Source: an uncultured Erysipelotrichaceae bacterium
Lineage (GTDB): Bacteria > Bacillota_I > Bacilli_A > Erysipelotrichales > Erysipelotrichaceae
Assembly (NCBI GenBank): GCA_905201565.1
Contig: CAJKOS010000026.1
Span: 1 to 15,163 of the forward strand
Length of the DNA: 15,163 nucleotides
Direction of reading: 5' to 3'
Part shown: positions 14,809-15,163 of the stretch, piece by piece
How positions within the stretch are numbered: position 1 is the stretch's first letter
Layout: each line of letters opens with the position of its first letter
The notes under the pieces: generated by a model
The model's input: only the letters and a program-made list of their open reading frames with translations
What the model was told of the DNA's origin: nothing
The model's database searches: none
Program-made: the position numbers and the translations under genes

Positions 14809-14830
14809 ATTATACATGTCTTTAACAACA
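14809..14830 (-). promoter_or_regulatory. Perfect -10 box and adjacent dyad before the ABC operon
   Basis: On the minus strand TATAAT (14814-14809) lies 36 bases before the ATG of the ATPase gene. No good -35 is found 16-18 bp upstream (TTTCGG or TTCGGA). Directly upstream of the -10 lies the dyad ATGT-N8-ACAT (14815-14830, 12 of 16 bases symmetrical), and TTTAACA occurs twice (14821-14827 and 14844-14850). A poor -35 plus repeats in the spacer could mean an activator-dependent promoter. The rest of the 206-base divergent gap (14773-14978) is A+T-rich with nothing else I can name. Confidence 0.4.
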
Positions 14831-14978
14831 TCCGAAACACAAATTTAACAGTCTGCTATCAATTTGAAAATTTTTACAATCATTCCACAAATAAAATTCA
14901 TTTTGGCGGACTTTTCTTCACATTCAAGTGAGGATATTCCACTTTCCAGAGAATAAGACTAATGAAAGGAGCACGTAC

Positions 14979-15163
14979 ATGACAACATACGATAACTTAC
15001 ATCAAGCAATGGCTGTCTTTGGTCATGAATCCTGGCATGATGCTTATGCCAAAAACCTCTTTTCATTCAAAGTAGTCCTTGCCCATATTCTGCAATTGAA
15101 AACCGCAGAATTCAGAACCCACACCATCGCTGAAATCACAAACCGTCTCAGTGGTGTACAGGT
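14979..15163 (+). CDS. Partial gene, N-terminus of an Rpn/PD-(D/E)XK nuclease ('transposase') family protein
   Basis: The window ends after 61 complete codons with no stop, so only the N-terminus is seen. It begins MTTYDNLHQAMAVFGHESW and continues KNLFSFKVVLAHILQ, AEFRTHTIAEIT and NRLSG. This K-x-x-L-A-x-I-L plus EF-x5-I-x-EI pattern is what I recall for N-termini of Rpn-like recombination-promoting nucleases annotated as PD-(D/E)XK family transposases, common and multicopy in gut Bacillota. The catalytic residues lie beyond the window, so this is a resemblance only. AAAGGAG at 14965-14971, 7 bases before the ATG, firmly supports the start. It is divergent from the ABC operon. Confidence 0.6.
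   Translation, partial: MTTYDNLHQAMAVFGHESWHDAYAKNLFSFKVVLAHILQLKTAEFRTHTIAEITNRLSGVQ

Noticed and set aside
14880-14978. Promoter for the partial plus-strand gene at the right edge
   Set aside because: Several A+T-rich hexamers occur but no -35/-10 pair with 16-18 bp spacing is better than chance.

Overview
The window looks like chromosomal DNA of an anaerobic, moderate-GC Bacillota. Erysipelotrichales-like is my inference from protein style, the class III ribonucleotide reductase, a BceAB-type ABC pair and strong AGGAGG ribosome binding sites; no rRNA or other marker proves it. Almost every base is accounted for: there is no gene-free stretch over 300 bases, and I see no tRNA, rRNA or CRISPR array.

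Left part (1-3502). A GC-rich hairpin at the extreme left edge resembles an IS200/IS605-type right end. Then come three minus-strand genes read right to left: a MATE transporter, a Gfo/Idh/MocA oxidoreductase, and an HU DNA-binding protein with its own promoter and a strong terminator. The MATE gene is divergent from a plus-strand Crp/Fnr-family regulator (2885-3502). A perfect 20-bp palindrome of the TGTGA-N6-TCACA class lies between them, so the regulator probably controls itself and the MATE gene.

Middle (3528-7761). The anaerobic class III ribonucleotide reductase locus lies on the minus strand. The activase gene comes first and starts with a complete MarR-type winged-helix domain fused to an NrdG2-type radical-SAM activase. 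One base later comes nrdD, which carries a C-terminal thioredoxin/glutaredoxin-like domain with a CPNC active site. Regulator, activase, reductase and reductant thus sit on two polypeptides in one two-gene operon, which is the most unusual feature here. Divergent from it is a short Mrr-type nuclease with two N-terminal membrane segments, whose best promoter predicts a leaderless mRNA.

Right part (7762-14772). Seven minus-strand genes with overlaps or gaps of at most 24 bases form a likely operon: BceA-like ATPase, BceB-like permease without the large extracellular domain, a small four-helix membrane protein, a GT2 polyprenyl-phosphate-type glycosyltransferase, a GH2 glycoside hydrolase, Hsp33 and a DusB-type tRNA dihydrouridine synthase. 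The dusB stop codon directly abuts the stop of the convergent Mrr-like gene. A divergent plus-strand gene, cut by the right edge at 14979, starts like the Rpn/PD-(D/E)XK 'transposase' nucleases.
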